This document shows, one piece after another, positions 14,719 to 24,196 of a stretch of DNA of 64,000 nucleotides. A model generated the notes under the pieces. That model worked only from the letters and a program-made list of their open reading frames with translations, made no database searches and was not told where the DNA came from. Location of the stretch: contig NZ_JAHKPS010000009.1 of the NCBI RefSeq assembly GCF_018860565.1, positions 1 through 64,000 of the forward strand, in the 5' to 3' direction. A program made the translations under genes and the position numbers. The stretch's first letter is position 1, and every line of letters starts with the position of its first letter. Origin of the DNA: Winogradskyella psychrotolerans. GTDB taxonomy: Bacteria > Bacteroidota > Bacteroidia > Flavobacteriales > Flavobacteriaceae.

Positions 14719-15339
14719 TTAATCATTACTCTGCTTAAGATAATACTTTTGTATTACAGAGGAAGGTTTAAATTTTGTTGAGTCTGGCTTTTTTGAAACA
14801 TGAAACTGATACGTATAATTTTTATCAACTACTTTTTTAGTCCCATAGTTGATACTTTTGGTAATTACAAATGTACTATCATTAAGCACCTTACCTCTAT
14901 TTTCTACAAAGAAATGAGCTCCAAATGACTGAATTCTTATACGATCACCTTCTATAGAATACACACTGTAAATTTCTTTTAATTTAACAACCTCTGCAAA
15001 ACATTTAAAAAATGTAATAATGGTTTCGAAGTCTTCTCTAGGTTTAAGAATGCATTTTTTTCCCTTTCCTTTTATTCTTAAAGTAGATGAAGTGTTACCA
15101 ATATAATCAAACGGTTTAACGGTTCCATTTTTAAAGAATATCAATGGAGCAATATAATTGACAGTATCATTTACTGAATTTACATTAGACTTTTGACGAT
15201 AATAAAAGCCTCCTAGCTTAAAATTTCTATTATGCACACCAATGCTTTCTTTAGGAATTAATTGATCCGTAGAAATGGCATCTTGAGCTTTAAGCTGTAA
15301 AGAAATTAATGCTGCTAATACTAAAAATATGTGCTTCAT
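14719..15339 (-). CDS. Secreted hypothetical protein, 206 aa
   Basis: A signal peptide (MKHIFLVLAALISLQLKAQ) is followed by a globular domain with Phe/Tyr-rich beta-like strands (FKLGGFYYRQK; YIAPLIFFKNGTVKPF; YSVYSIEGDRIRIQSFGAHFFVENRGKV). Its layout, with a sequence about display of current state and strings such as LIFFKNGTVK, is typical of small flavobacterial periplasmic proteins without known function. It shares its strand with the 2-oxoacid dehydrogenase gene 63 bp upstream, but no functional link is evident. Confidence 0.7.
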   Translation of the reverse strand: MKHIFLVLAALISLQLKAQDAISTDQLIPKESIGVHNRNFKLGGFYYRQKSNVNSVNDTVNYIAPLIFFKNGTVKPFDYIGNTSSTLRIKGKGKKCILKPREDFETIITFFKCFAEVVKLKEIYSVYSIEGDRIRIQSFGAHFFVENRGKVLNDSTFVITKSINYGTKKVVDKNYTYQFHVSKKPDSTKFKPSSVIQKYYLKQSND

Positions 15340-15402
15340 TTTAAGTTTCTTTTAGGCCTAAATTACAAGTATTTCATATACATCATGCACTAAACTACGT
15401 AT

Positions 15403-17403
15403 CTAATAGCTAAGAAGAGCCCTTAAAGCACCTTCAAACTTCCCTTTGGCCAAATACTGATCTTCTAACTGCCCAATAAAAGGAATCGGAGTTTCCATAC
15501 TCGCCACACGTTTTACAGGTGCATCTAAATACTGAAAACAAGTTTCCATAAGCATAGCAGAAAGATCACTAGCAATACCACCAAAAAGCGAATCTTCTTG
15601 GAGAATAATAGCGCGTCCTGTCTTTTTAACAGAATTTATAATTGCTTCCTTATCCAAAGGTTGTAAAGTTCTTAAATCTATGAGATCTGCTGAAATATCT
15701 GGATTATTCTCTAGCGTTTCTAAAGCCCAATGTACACCTGCACCATAGGTAATTATTGTAACTGCCTCGCCTTCTTTTAAAAACGCTGCTTTACCAAATG
15801 GAATGGTAAAATAATCCGTTGGTACTTCTTGTTTAATGCTTCTGTATAACGCTTTGTGCTCAAAAAACAATACAGGGTTAGGATCATTAATTGCTGTAGC
15901 TAATAAACCTTTAGCATCATAAGGAAACGCTGGATAAACCACCTTTAATCCTGGTGTTTTAGTAAACCAAGCTTCGTTGGTTTGCGAATGGAATGGACCT
16001 GCAGCAACTCCTGCTCCGCAAGGCATTCTTACCACTACATCAGCTTCTTGTTGCCATCTGTAATGTGATTTAGCTAAATAATTAACAACGGGGTTAAATC
16101 CAGAGGTTACAAAATCTGCAAATTGCATTTCTACTACAGATTTTATACCTGATATAGATAACCCCATAGCAGTTTCAACAATAGCAGATTCACAAATAGG
16201 TGTATTTCTAACTCTATCTTTTCCAAACTCTTCTACAAAACCTTCTGTGATTTTAAAAACACCACCATATTCTGCAATATCTTGTCCCATAATTACAAGA
16301 TCTTGATGCTTTTGCATGGATTGTTTTAAGCCTTCAGAAATGGCATCAATTAAACGTAATTCTTTTGTTTCATTATTAGGCCTAACCTCTTTATAATCAA
16401 ATGATTTATAAACATCATTTAACTCAGCTGTTTCACTTGGGATTATTTTAGGCTCTGCATAGGCTGATGTTAAAGCAGAATCAATTTCAGATTTAATTTT
16501 AGCGATATAGGATTCATCTATAGATTGACTCAGAATCTTTTTACTAAACAAAAAGCTTCTAAAATTTTCTATAGGATCTTTGGCTTCCCATTCGTCCATC
16601 AATTCTTGAGGCACATATTTTGTTCCACTTGCCTCTTCGTGTCCTCTTCTTCTAAAAGTTTTAAACTCTATTAAGATTGGACGCGGTCTTTTTCTTATAC
16701 TTTCGGCTAATTTCTGTACCTTAGTATAGGTTTCTATAATATTATTTCCATCTAAAATAAAGGACTCAATACCATACCCCTTACCTCTATCGGCTAAGTG
16801 TTTACAATTATATTGCTCACTCGTAGGAGTAGAAAGTCCGTAACCATTATTTTCAATACAGAAAATTACAGGTAATTGCCAAACAGAAGCAACATTTAGA
16901 GCTTCATGAAAATCTCCTTCACTTGTTCCTCCTTCACCTGAAAAAACGGCTGTTACATTGCCATTATTCTTTAATAAATTCGCTAAGGCTATACCATCTG
17001 CAACACCTAATTGTGGTCCCAAATGAGAAATCATTCCTACAATATTGTATTCTTGCGTCCCAAAGTGAAACGAACGATCTCTACCTTTAGTGAAACCACT
17101 TGCTTTACCTTGCCATTGGCAAAATAAACGATGTAGCGGAATCTCACGTGTTGTAAAAACTCCAAGATTTCTGTGCATAGGAAGGATATACTCGTTAGGC
17201 TTTAAGGCCATAGTAACACCTACTGAAATAGCTTCTTGTCCTATTCCCGAAAACCATTTTGAAATTTTACCTTGGCGCAACAGAATAAGCATTTTCTCTT
17301 CTATTAGTCGTGGCTTTAGCATATTGTAATAAAGCTTTAGTAGGGCTTTATCACTTAAATTTCTTTTGTCGTAGGCTATATTACTTTTTGTGATCGTTGG
17401 CAT
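15403..17403 (-). CDS. 2-oxoacid dehydrogenase E1, alpha and beta fused
   Basis: This is the thiamine-diphosphate E1 component that decarboxylates branched-chain 2-oxo acids and passes the acyl group to E2 lipoyl domains. In 666 aa, the alpha part occupies about residues 1-330 and shows the ThDP/Mg motif GEGGTSEGDFHEALNVASVW ending in ENN. The beta part (about 345-666) includes MGQDIAEYGGVFKITEGF and the transketolase C-terminal domain (DLIDLRTLQPLD, ILQEDSLFGGIASDL). Fusion of the two subunits is usual in Bacteroidota. E2 and E3 genes are not adjacent. Branched-chain versus other 2-oxo acid preference cannot be settled from sequence alone. Confidence 0.92.
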   Translation of the reverse strand: MPTITKSNIAYDKRNLSDKALLKLYYNMLKPRLIEEKMLILLRQGKISKWFSGIGQEAISVGVTMALKPNEYILPMHRNLGVFTTREIPLHRLFCQWQGKASGFTKGRDRSFHFGTQEYNIVGMISHLGPQLGVADGIALANLLKNNGNVTAVFSGEGGTSEGDFHEALNVASVWQLPVIFCIENNGYGLSTPTSEQYNCKHLADRGKGYGIESFILDGNNIIETYTKVQKLAESIRKRPRPILIEFKTFRRRGHEEASGTKYVPQELMDEWEAKDPIENFRSFLFSKKILSQSIDESYIAKIKSEIDSALTSAYAEPKIIPSETAELNDVYKSFDYKEVRPNNETKELRLIDAISEGLKQSMQKHQDLVIMGQDIAEYGGVFKITEGFVEEFGKDRVRNTPICESAIVETAMGLSISGIKSVVEMQFADFVTSGFNPVVNYLAKSHYRWQQEADVVVRMPCGAGVAAGPFHSQTNEAWFTKTPGLKVVYPAFPYDAKGLLATAINDPNPVLFFEHKALYRSIKQEVPTDYFTIPFGKAAFLKEGEAVTIITYGAGVHWALETLENNPDISADLIDLRTLQPLDKEAIINSVKKTGRAIILQEDSLFGGIASDLSAMLMETCFQYLDAPVKRVASMETPIPFIGQLEDQYLAKGKFEGALRALLSY

Positions 17404-17511
17404 AAAATGTCATTTATCTAATGTTTCAAATGTAAATAAATTTGCTACAATAAACCATATAAGACTCGAAATTGTCAATAAATTCGATCTAATTTTTAAC
17501 ACTATTATTGT

Positions 17512-17519
17512 TAACTTTG
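17512..17519 (+). promoter_or_regulatory. Candidate -7 promoter element for the 2OG oxygenase gene
   Basis: TAACTTTG fits TAnnTTTG and lies 30 bases before the chosen ATG at 17550. It overlaps the alternative upstream start at 17508, which argues against that start. Confidence 0.45.
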
Positions 17520-17549
17520 TATATTCACAAAAATTTAAAAAATAATCTA

Positions 17550-18500
17550 ATGGACAGAATACCTAGCGTAGATTTAAAGGATTTCATTTCTAATGATCCT
17601 AAACGTAAACAAAAGTTTATAGACGAAATAGGAAAAGCTTATGAAGACATCGGTTTTGTAGCTTTAAAAGGACATTTTTTAGACGATACTTTAGTCGATA
17701 ATTTATATGAAGAAGTCAAAAACTTTTTCAATCTACCTTTAGAGGTTAAAAAAAGTTATGAAATCCCAGGTATTGGTGGTCAACGTGGTTATGTTTCTTT
17801 TGGTAAAGAAAGTGCTAAAGGAAAAAAAGAAGGAGATTTAAAAGAATTCTGGCATTTTGGGCAATATGTTGAAGACGATGAAGAACGCCGAAAAGAATAT
17901 CCTGAAAATGTGATTGTAAAAGAATTAGCTGATTTTAATAAAGTAGGAAAACAAACCTATCAAATGTTAGAGAAAACAGCTAAATATGTATTAAGAGCTT
18001 TAGCCTTATACCTTGATTTAGAAGAAACATATTTTGATAAATATATTCATAACGGGAATTCAATTTTACGACCAATTCATTATCCTCCAATTACAGAAGA
18101 ACCTAAAAATGCAGTAAGAGCAGCAGCTCATGGAGATATTAACCTTATTACGTTGTTAATGGGTGCACAAGGTCGTGGTTTACAAGTCCAACGTCATGAT
18201 GGTGAATGGATTGACGCTATTGCAGAACCAGACGAACTTATGATAAATGTTGGTGATATGCTATCTAGACATTCTAATAATAAATTGAAATCTACGATTC
18301 ACCGTGTTATAAACCCTCCAAGAGAACTTTGGGGAACATCACGCTACTCTATGCCATTTTTTATGCATCCTGTAAGCGAAATGAAATTAAATGTCCTAGA
18401 AAGCTGTATAGACGAAGATAATCCTAAACAGTTTGAAGACATTACAGCTGGCGAATTCTTAAACGAACGTTTAATTGAGCTTGGACTTATTAAAAAGTAG
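17550..18500 (+). CDS. Isopenicillin N synthase-like 2OG-Fe(II) oxygenase
   Basis: This is a cytosolic non-haem iron oxygenase of 316 aa. The N-terminal DIOX_N domain (PSVDLKDFISND; AYEDIGFVALKGH) is followed by the 2OG-FeII_Oxy core. Iron ligands are visible as HGD (in AAAHGDINLITLL) and the distal His in STIHRVINPP, with the 2-oxoglutarate-binding RYS in SRYSMPFF. ATG 17550 gives MDRIPSVDL, the family's usual opening; the longer ORF from 17508 runs through the promoter. The substrate is unknown. It starts a plus-strand run with a SUI1-like factor, DUF1835, a nucleoside phosphorylase and a solute-binding protein. Confidence 0.9.
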   Translation: MDRIPSVDLKDFISNDPKRKQKFIDEIGKAYEDIGFVALKGHFLDDTLVDNLYEEVKNFFNLPLEVKKSYEIPGIGGQRGYVSFGKESAKGKKEGDLKEFWHFGQYVEDDEERRKEYPENVIVKELADFNKVGKQTYQMLEKTAKYVLRALALYLDLEETYFDKYIHNGNSILRPIHYPPITEEPKNAVRAAAHGDINLITLLMGAQGRGLQVQRHDGEWIDAIAEPDELMINVGDMLSRHSNNKLKSTIHRVINPPRELWGTSRYSMPFFMHPVSEMKLNVLESCIDEDNPKQFEDITAGEFLNERLIELGLIKK

Positions 18501-18570
18501 TTGTAGTATACAGCCTTCAGTTTACAAGCAACTATTGAAAACTGAAGACTAAGCACTGAAGACTGAACAA

Positions 18571-18900
18571 ATGGATTTACAAGATCAATTAAAAAACCTC
18601 TTCCCAGACCATACACCAGAACCAACTGAAAACTCAGAAGATTCTAAGACTAATATATGGCTACAAGACGATCCCATACTTTGCAAATACGAAAAGCGAA
18701 AAGGGAAACCTATAACCATTCTAGAAGGCTATACTGGAGCTACCGAAGACTTTAAAGCATTGGCCAAAGAATTAAAAACCAAACTTAGTGTTGGTGGTAG
18801 TTTTAAGGATGATAAAATTATAATTCAAGGAGATTACCGAGATAAAATAATGGCTATGCTAAAAGCTAAAGGATTTAATGTAAAACGTGTTGGAGGTTAA
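18571..18900 (+). CDS. SUI1/eIF1-like translation factor (YciH type)
   Basis: This 109-aa protein has an acidic N-terminal third (DHTPEPTENSEDSKTN) and a SUI1 domain (about residues 30-107): RKGKPITILEGYTGATEDFK, LAKELKTKLSVGGSFKDDKI, IIQGDYRDKIMAMLKAKGFNVKRVGG. The GG-containing loop and QGDxR segment are the family's hallmark. Bacterial members bind the small ribosomal subunit and influence start-codon fidelity, though they are not essential. It follows the oxygenase by 70 bp; the gap holds an imperfect direct repeat of ACTGAAGACT. Confidence 0.9.
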   Translation: MDLQDQLKNLFPDHTPEPTENSEDSKTNIWLQDDPILCKYEKRKGKPITILEGYTGATEDFKALAKELKTKLSVGGSFKDDKIIIQGDYRDKIMAMLKAKGFNVKRVGG

Positions 18901-18905
18901 ATTTT

Positions 18906-19835
18906 ATGGCTAAAAATTGTCTACATATTACTAATGGTAATAGTCTTACCGACTATTTAAGAGAATTGGACTTTACAGAAGATATTCTTACATGGCAAGA
19001 AATGTTATGCGAAGGACCTACAATCCCAAAAATAGATTCTGAAGATTTTTTTAATCTTCGTTCTGAGTTTTTAAAAGAATATTATGACATTGAGGTAGAT
19101 TCTAAAGAACTTCAAAAAGAACTCTCTAAATTAGATAATACTGAAGCATATACTGAAATAAACCTATGGTTTGAGTATGATTTATTTTGCCATATCAACC
19201 TATTAGGTGTTATTAATTTACTCCACCAAAAAAATATAAAAAAACCACTATATCTTATTTGTAGTGGACGAGTTAAAGGTGAAAAAAGTTTAAAAGCTCT
19301 AGCCGAATTAAATCCGGAGCAACTAAAAACGCATTACGAAAACAAAGTACTACTAACACAGGATGACATTGACTTAGCCATTGCATTATGGAGAACGTAC
19401 TGTGGTAAAGATCACAATATCTTAAAACCTTATATTGTTACAAACTCTAGTTTTAAGTATATGAGCAATTGCTTAAAAGCACATCTAAAACGTTTTCCAC
19501 ACCAGCAAAGTGGCTTAAATGTTTTAGAAGATAATATTCTTAGACTCGTAAGAGATAACGATATAAAATCTGAACATCATTTACTAGGTTATAGTCTAAA
19601 CTACCAAGGTTATTATGGTTATGGAGACACCCAATTAAAACGTCTTATTAATAAATTGTCTATCTTTTTTGAAAAATCCGAAAATCAACTCACGTTAAAT
19701 AGAAAAGGACACGAAGCCTTATTAAGGCATTACAATTATGCCCAAGAAGTAAACAATGACATGACTTATGGTGGTGTAAAACGACTAGACTTTCAATTTA
19801 GCGTTACTCAAAATAAATTAATCAAAAAACTTTAA
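18906..19835 (+). CDS. DUF1835 domain-containing protein
   Basis: This cytoplasmic protein has 309 aa. The start (LHITNGNSLTDYLRELDFTEDILTWQEMLCEGP) and the central EINLWFEYDLFCHINLLGVINLL match the DUF1835 pattern; a C-terminal DUF3658-like part is plausible (RLINKLSIFFEKSENQLTLNRKGHEAL). No enzymatic activity is established for this family. It begins 5 bp after the SUI1-like gene and ends 3 bp before the nucleoside phosphorylase, so all three are likely translated from one mRNA. Confidence 0.85.
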   Translation: MAKNCLHITNGNSLTDYLRELDFTEDILTWQEMLCEGPTIPKIDSEDFFNLRSEFLKEYYDIEVDSKELQKELSKLDNTEAYTEINLWFEYDLFCHINLLGVINLLHQKNIKKPLYLICSGRVKGEKSLKALAELNPEQLKTHYENKVLLTQDDIDLAIALWRTYCGKDHNILKPYIVTNSSFKYMSNCLKAHLKRFPHQQSGLNVLEDNILRLVRDNDIKSEHHLLGYSLNYQGYYGYGDTQLKRLINKLSIFFEKSENQLTLNRKGHEALLRHYNYAQEVNNDMTYGGVKRLDFQFSVTQNKLIKKL

Positions 19836-19838
19836 CTA

Positions 19839-20711
19839 ATGTCTATAAAAGATTCAGAACTTATATTAAATCCAGATGGTAGTGTTTACCATTTAAATTT
19901 AAAACCAGAACATATTTCAGACACCATCATTTTTGTTGGTGATCAAGATCGTGTAGAAAAAATAACAAAGCATTTTGACAGCATAGAATTTAGCACTCAA
20001 AAACGTGAATTTAAAACACAAACCGGTTACTATCAAGACAAACGTTTAACCGTTATTTCAACAGGAATTGGGCCTGATAATATTGATATTGTTTTAAACG
20101 AACTCGATGCTTTAGTTAATATTGACTTAGAAACCCGAAAACCAAAAACAGAATTATCAAGTCTAAATATTATTAGAATCGGAACTTCTGGGTCATTACA
20201 AAAAGACATTCCTGTTGATGCATTTTTAATTAGTACTCATGCCTTAGATATTAATGGTATGTTGCATTTTTATCAAATTGAAGGTATAAGCAACCCTGAA
20301 ATTGAAGATGAATTCATTAAACATACTAATTGGGATAAAAATAAAGCACGACCAATCATTATTAACAATAGTAAATATTTAGAGAAGTACTTTGAAAGCG
20401 ATACCATCTTTAAAGGTATGACAGGAACTGCAGGTGGGTTTTATGGCCCTCAAGGCAGAGTTTTACGTTTACCACTACAAGACGCAGGTCTTAACGCAAA
20501 ATTAGATAACTTTAGCTATAAGGATTATAGAATTACTAACTTTGAAATGGAAACGTCTGTTATTTATGGACTTTCAAAGTTATTAGGACATGAAGCATTA
20601 TCTTTAAATGCTATTATAGCAAACAGAGCAACTGGTGATTTTAGTAAAGATCCAAAAAAGACAGTTGATAAATTAATTAAATATGCTTTAGAGCGTATCG
20701 TGAATATTTAA
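19839..20711 (+). CDS. Nucleoside phosphorylase (PNP/UDP family)
   Basis: This cytosolic enzyme of 290 aa splits nucleosides with phosphate. The phosphate-binding GxD motif appears as IIFVGDQDRVEKI; STGIGPDNIDIVLNELDAL and RIGTSGSLQKDI lie in the Rossmann-like core; and NFEMETSVIYGLSKLLGHEA carries the ribose-binding EMET typical of uridine and related phosphorylases. The neighbouring sequence starts one base after its stop. Whether it prefers uridine, AMP-derived or 5'-modified nucleosides cannot be read from the sequence. Confidence 0.87.
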   Translation: MSIKDSELILNPDGSVYHLNLKPEHISDTIIFVGDQDRVEKITKHFDSIEFSTQKREFKTQTGYYQDKRLTVISTGIGPDNIDIVLNELDALVNIDLETRKPKTELSSLNIIRIGTSGSLQKDIPVDAFLISTHALDINGMLHFYQIEGISNPEIEDEFIKHTNWDKNKARPIIINNSKYLEKYFESDTIFKGMTGTAGGFYGPQGRVLRLPLQDAGLNAKLDNFSYKDYRITNFEMETSVIYGLSKLLGHEALSLNAIIANRATGDFSKDPKKTVDKLIKYALERIVNI

Positions 20712-21566
20712 ATGAAAAAAGTAAATATTGGTGGAGTACCAGAACACTTTAATTTAGCATGGTATTTAACGCTAAAAAATGGCGAATATAAAGACCAAGA
20801 TATTAATCTAAGATGGCACGATTATCACGGAGGAACTGGTGCAATGACAAAAGCTCTTCGCTCAGGTGAAATTGATATGGCTGTTATCTTAACAGAAGGA
20901 ATTGTTAAAGATATCATTGAAGATAATCCTTCTAAAATAGTTCAAACCTTTGTTCAAACTCCTTTAAATTGGGGTATTCATGTCGCAGCAGATTCAGATT
21001 TTAAAACCATAGACGATATCAAAGGAACAAGAGCAGCAATCAGTAGATATGGCTCTGGGTCTCATCTTATGGCCTATATAAATGCAAAAAACAACAATTG
21101 GGATTTAGAAAAAGATCTCAAATTTGAAGTTATTAAAAACCTTGATGGTGCCATAAGAGGACTTACAGAAAATAAAGCTGATTATTTTATGTGGGAGAAG
21201 TTCACCACCAAACCTTATGTAGATAATGGTATTTTTAGACGTATCGGCAACTGTCCTTCGCCTTGGCCATGCTTTGTTATTGCTGCTAGCGACAAATTCA
21301 TAGAGAATAATGAAGAGCAATTAAAAACCATTTTAGAAATTATTAACCAAACCACTGCAGATTTTAAATCTATTCCAAGCATAGACAAAACCATTGCTAA
21401 TCGTTACGAACAAGAACTAGAAGATGTACAAGAATGGTTATCTTTAACTGAGTGGTCGCAAAGTGTAATGAACGAAAAAACTATTAAAAATGTACAAAAT
21501 CAGCTTTATGATTTAAAAATTATTTCAAAAAAAGTGGATTACTCAAAATTAATTCATAAATTATAG
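20712..21566 (+). CDS. NMT1/SsuA-like substrate-binding domain protein
   Basis: The protein has 284 aa with the periplasmic type II binding-protein fold: KKVNIGGVPEHFNLAWYLTL, WHDYHGGTGAMTKALRSGEIDMAVILTEG, and IKGTRAAISRYGSGSHLMAY. This resembles thiamine-precursor/taurine-type (NMT1) or menaquinone MqnA/D-type proteins. It has no signal peptide and no lipobox, and no ABC permease or ATPase is nearby, so it is more likely a cytoplasmic enzyme or sensor built on this fold than a transport component. It directly abuts the nucleoside phosphorylase, which suggests a shared task. The ligand is unknown. Confidence 0.78.
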   Translation: MKKVNIGGVPEHFNLAWYLTLKNGEYKDQDINLRWHDYHGGTGAMTKALRSGEIDMAVILTEGIVKDIIEDNPSKIVQTFVQTPLNWGIHVAADSDFKTIDDIKGTRAAISRYGSGSHLMAYINAKNNNWDLEKDLKFEVIKNLDGAIRGLTENKADYFMWEKFTTKPYVDNGIFRRIGNCPSPWPCFVIAASDKFIENNEEQLKTILEIINQTTADFKSIPSIDKTIANRYEQELEDVQEWLSLTEWSQSVMNEKTIKNVQNQLYDLKIISKKVDYSKLIHKL

Positions 21567-21759
21567 TCTCATTTATTATATGAGTTAAAAAATTGATTGT
21601 TAGCAATCATAAAAAACAAGCATTTTTTATTTTTATATTAAACACTATATTCTAAATAGTTTTATTAAGAATGCAACTGTTTGTGTTGATAACTTTCAGT
21701 ATTTCAAAAATTTAATTACATTTGATTAACAATTACATTACTATTAACAAGAGAATAAT

Positions 21760-21978
21760 ATGATTCTTACGATTACGCTTATTTTATCTTTCTTGGTTGC
21801 AATAAACTTTTTATTGTTAATTTTTAGTTGCAACAAAACAACTAGAAAAGTTGATAATAACATGCCACATACTATTAAAACTGAAACCCCATCTACCGAA
21901 AAATCATCTTCAGATAAATCTCCTACTCTAGTTTCCAATCAATTGAAATCTCGCCAACTTGCTCCAACTGGGAGTTAG
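21760..21978 (+). CDS. Small single-pass membrane protein, 72 aa
   Basis: The start MILTITLILSFLVAINFLLL gives one transmembrane helix, followed by the short motif IFSCNKTTRK and a Ser/Thr/Pro-rich disordered tail. The final 18 codons overlap the 3' end of ung on the opposite strand. Small proteins with the same hydrophobic N-terminus and SCNKTT-like motif are, as far as I recall, recurrent in flavobacteria, which is why I keep it. Function is unknown, and it may be a chance ORF at its 3' end. Confidence 0.5.
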   Translation: MILTITLILSFLVAINFLLLIFSCNKTTRKVDNNMPHTIKTETPSTEKSSSDKSPTLVSNQLKSRQLAPTGS

Positions 21979-22597
21979 TCTTACTAAAATGCTTATTACC
22001 AAACCAATACCCTCTATTAGCACTTAATGGAGATGGATGTCCACTTTCTAAAATAATATGTTTAGAGCTATCTATTAGTTTCTTTTTCTTTTTAGCAAAT
22101 CCTCCCCAAAGTAGAAATACAACATTTGTTTTCTCTGCACTAATCGTTTGTATCACTGCATCTGTAAATTGCTCCCAACCTTTCTTTTGATGGCTTCCCG
22201 CCTCATGCGCTCTAACCGTTAATGTGGCATTCAATAGTAAAACTCCTTGATCTGCCCATGGCATCAAATTCCCACTAATTGGGTAAGGTATTCCAATATC
22301 TTGTTCTAACTCTTTAAATATGTTCACTAATGAAGGTGGATGTTTGATACCATCATTTACAGAAAAACTTAAGCCATTAGCTTGCCCAATATCATGATAT
22401 GGATCCTGACCAATAATTACAACCTTAACCTCATTAAAAGCACAGTGATTAAATGCATTAAAAATATCAGATGCTTTTGGAAAACAGATCTGGGTATTAT
22501 ATTCGTGCTTTATAAAAGCTACTAAATCTTTAAAGTAAGGTTTTTCAAATTCTGGATTAAGATAAGTTTTCCAGCTTTGGTCTATATTTACATTCAT
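21923..22597 (-). CDS. ung: Uracil-DNA glycosylase
   Basis: This enzyme removes uracil from DNA at the start of base excision repair. At 224 aa it is normal for family 1. The catalytic water-activating motif GQDPYHDIGQANGLSFSV and the DNA-intercalation motif HPSPLSANRGYWFGNKHFSKTN (catalytic His first) are intact. The leading sequence MNVNIDQSWKTYLNPEF is typical. It is transcribed alone, convergent with the small membrane ORF and divergent from the carrier gene at 22654. Confidence 0.96.
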   Translation of the reverse strand: MNVNIDQSWKTYLNPEFEKPYFKDLVAFIKHEYNTQICFPKASDIFNAFNHCAFNEVKVVIIGQDPYHDIGQANGLSFSVNDGIKHPPSLVNIFKELEQDIGIPYPISGNLMPWADQGVLLLNATLTVRAHEAGSHQKKGWEQFTDAVIQTISAEKTNVVFLLWGGFAKKKKKLIDSSKHIILESGHPSPLSANRGYWFGNKHFSKTNSQLEQVGEISIDWKLE

Positions 22598-22653
22598 ATT
22601 TTATATCAGATTATATCTTATTACGACTTAAATTAACGATTAAATAACTCAGA

Positions 22654-24147
22654 ATGAAAAATTTAAAATTCCCTTCTGCACAAACCATATTATTTATAAT
22701 TGCAGGATTAGTAACACTTTTAACGTGGTTTGTTCCTGCAGGTAAATATGATACTTTAAGTTATAACGCGGCAACAGACAAATTTACACGTTTAAGTCTA
22801 GATGAAGAAATAAGCTTAGCAGCAACTCAAGTATCATTAGATGATTTGAATATTAAAATTCCTGTTGAGAAGTTTACTAACGGCGACATTTATAAACCCA
22901 TTAATATCCCTGGAACTTACAATAAACTAGATGCGAAACCTCAAAGTTTTTTCGACTTTGTAAAATCCCCAGTTAAAGGTATTATTGAGGCTGCTGATAT
23001 CATTTTTCTTGTATTAATTATTGGAGGCCTAATAGGTGTTTTAAATGCTTCTGGTGCTTTTGATGCTGCCATTACCAAATTAGCTGTAGTATTAAAAGGT
23101 AGAGAATCTTTGCTTATTGTATTGGTAACCACTTTAGTGGCTTTGGGTGGAACTACCTTTGGTTTTGCCGAAGAAACCATTGCCTTCTTCCCTATTTTAA
23201 TTCCTGTGTTTTTAGCAGCTAAATACGATGCTCTTGTTGGTGTTGCTTGTATATTTTTGGGTTCTGCAATTGGTAGTATGTGTTCTACCATTAATCCTTT
23301 TTCTACCATTATTGCTAGTGATGCCGCAGGTATAAACTGGACAACCGGATTATACGGACGTATTTTTATGTTGTTTGTATGCTTGTCTATTACCATTATA
23401 TATATCATGCGATATGCAAAACGCGTTAAAAACGACCCAAGCAAATCACTTATTTACGACCAAAGAGAACAAATTGCGCAATTGTTTACGTTAAAAGATA
23501 CCACGCATATTAATTTTAATTGGAGATTAAAATTGGCCTTATTTGTGTTTACCTGTAGTTTTATTCTGATGATTATTGGTGTTTCAATGTTAGATTGGTG
23601 GTTTATAGAAATGACAACTGTGTTCTTAATTAGTGCTATTATTATCGGCATTATTATTCAAATCAGTGAAACCGACTTTATAGACACCTTTGTAAAAGGA
23701 GCTGGTGATCTTTTGGGTGTAGCGCTTATTATCGGAATAGCAAGAGGTGTTACTGTGTTAATGACAGATGGTTTAATAAGCGATACATTATTGTATTACG
23801 CTAGTGATGTTACTACTGGAATGAATAAAGGGGTATTTACAAGTGTAATGACCATGATTTATTCTGGATTATCATTCTTTATTCCTAGTTCTTCAGGAAT
23901 GGCTGTTTTAACCATGCCAATTATGGCGCCTTTGGCAGATACTGTAGGAATTGGTCGTGAAATTGTGGTTAATACGTATCTGTACGGCTTAGGCCTTTTC
24001 TACCTAATAAATCCTACAGGTTTAATTTTAGCATCCTTAGCAGTTGCCAAAATCAACTTTAGCAAATGGTTAAAATTTATAATGCCATTGTTTATCGTAT
24101 TACTTATTGTCACCTTAATAGTATTAGCGGTGTCTTCATACTTATAG
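22654..24147 (+). CDS. DcuC/YfcC-family anion or amino-acid carrier
   Basis: This integral inner-membrane protein of 497 aa has about 11-12 hydrophobic helices. An early extracellular insertion (about residues 32-90) follows helix 1, which begins FPSAQTILFIIAGLVTLLTWFVP. Characteristic segments are GLIGVLNASGAFDAAI, GGTTFGFAEETIAFFPILIPVFLAA, IGSMCSTINPFSTIIASDAAGI and FFIPSSSGMAVLTMPIMAPLAD. Members move C4-dicarboxylates or basic amino acids; the substrate cannot be decided here. No catabolic genes are adjacent. Confidence 0.85.
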   Translation: MKNLKFPSAQTILFIIAGLVTLLTWFVPAGKYDTLSYNAATDKFTRLSLDEEISLAATQVSLDDLNIKIPVEKFTNGDIYKPINIPGTYNKLDAKPQSFFDFVKSPVKGIIEAADIIFLVLIIGGLIGVLNASGAFDAAITKLAVVLKGRESLLIVLVTTLVALGGTTFGFAEETIAFFPILIPVFLAAKYDALVGVACIFLGSAIGSMCSTINPFSTIIASDAAGINWTTGLYGRIFMLFVCLSITIIYIMRYAKRVKNDPSKSLIYDQREQIAQLFTLKDTTHINFNWRLKLALFVFTCSFILMIIGVSMLDWWFIEMTTVFLISAIIIGIIIQISETDFIDTFVKGAGDLLGVALIIGIARGVTVLMTDGLISDTLLYYASDVTTGMNKGVFTSVMTMIYSGLSFFIPSSSGMAVLTMPIMAPLADTVGIGREIVVNTYLYGLGLFYLINPTGLILASLAVAKINFSKWLKFIMPLFIVLLIVTLIVLAVSSYL

Positions 24148-24162
24148 TATTACATAATATCC

Positions 24163-24170
24163 TAACTTTG
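24163..24170 (+). promoter_or_regulatory. Candidate -7 promoter element for mutS2
   Basis: TAACTTTG fits TAnnTTTG, 26 bases before the ATG at 24197. Confidence 0.45.
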
Positions 24171-24196
24171 CAATTCTAAAAAACGTACAATACTAC

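Noticed and set aside
18501..18570. Direct repeat ACTGAAGACT between oxygenase and SUI1 genes
   Set aside because: Only two imperfect copies in a short gap; no palindrome or regulator motif strong enough to call.
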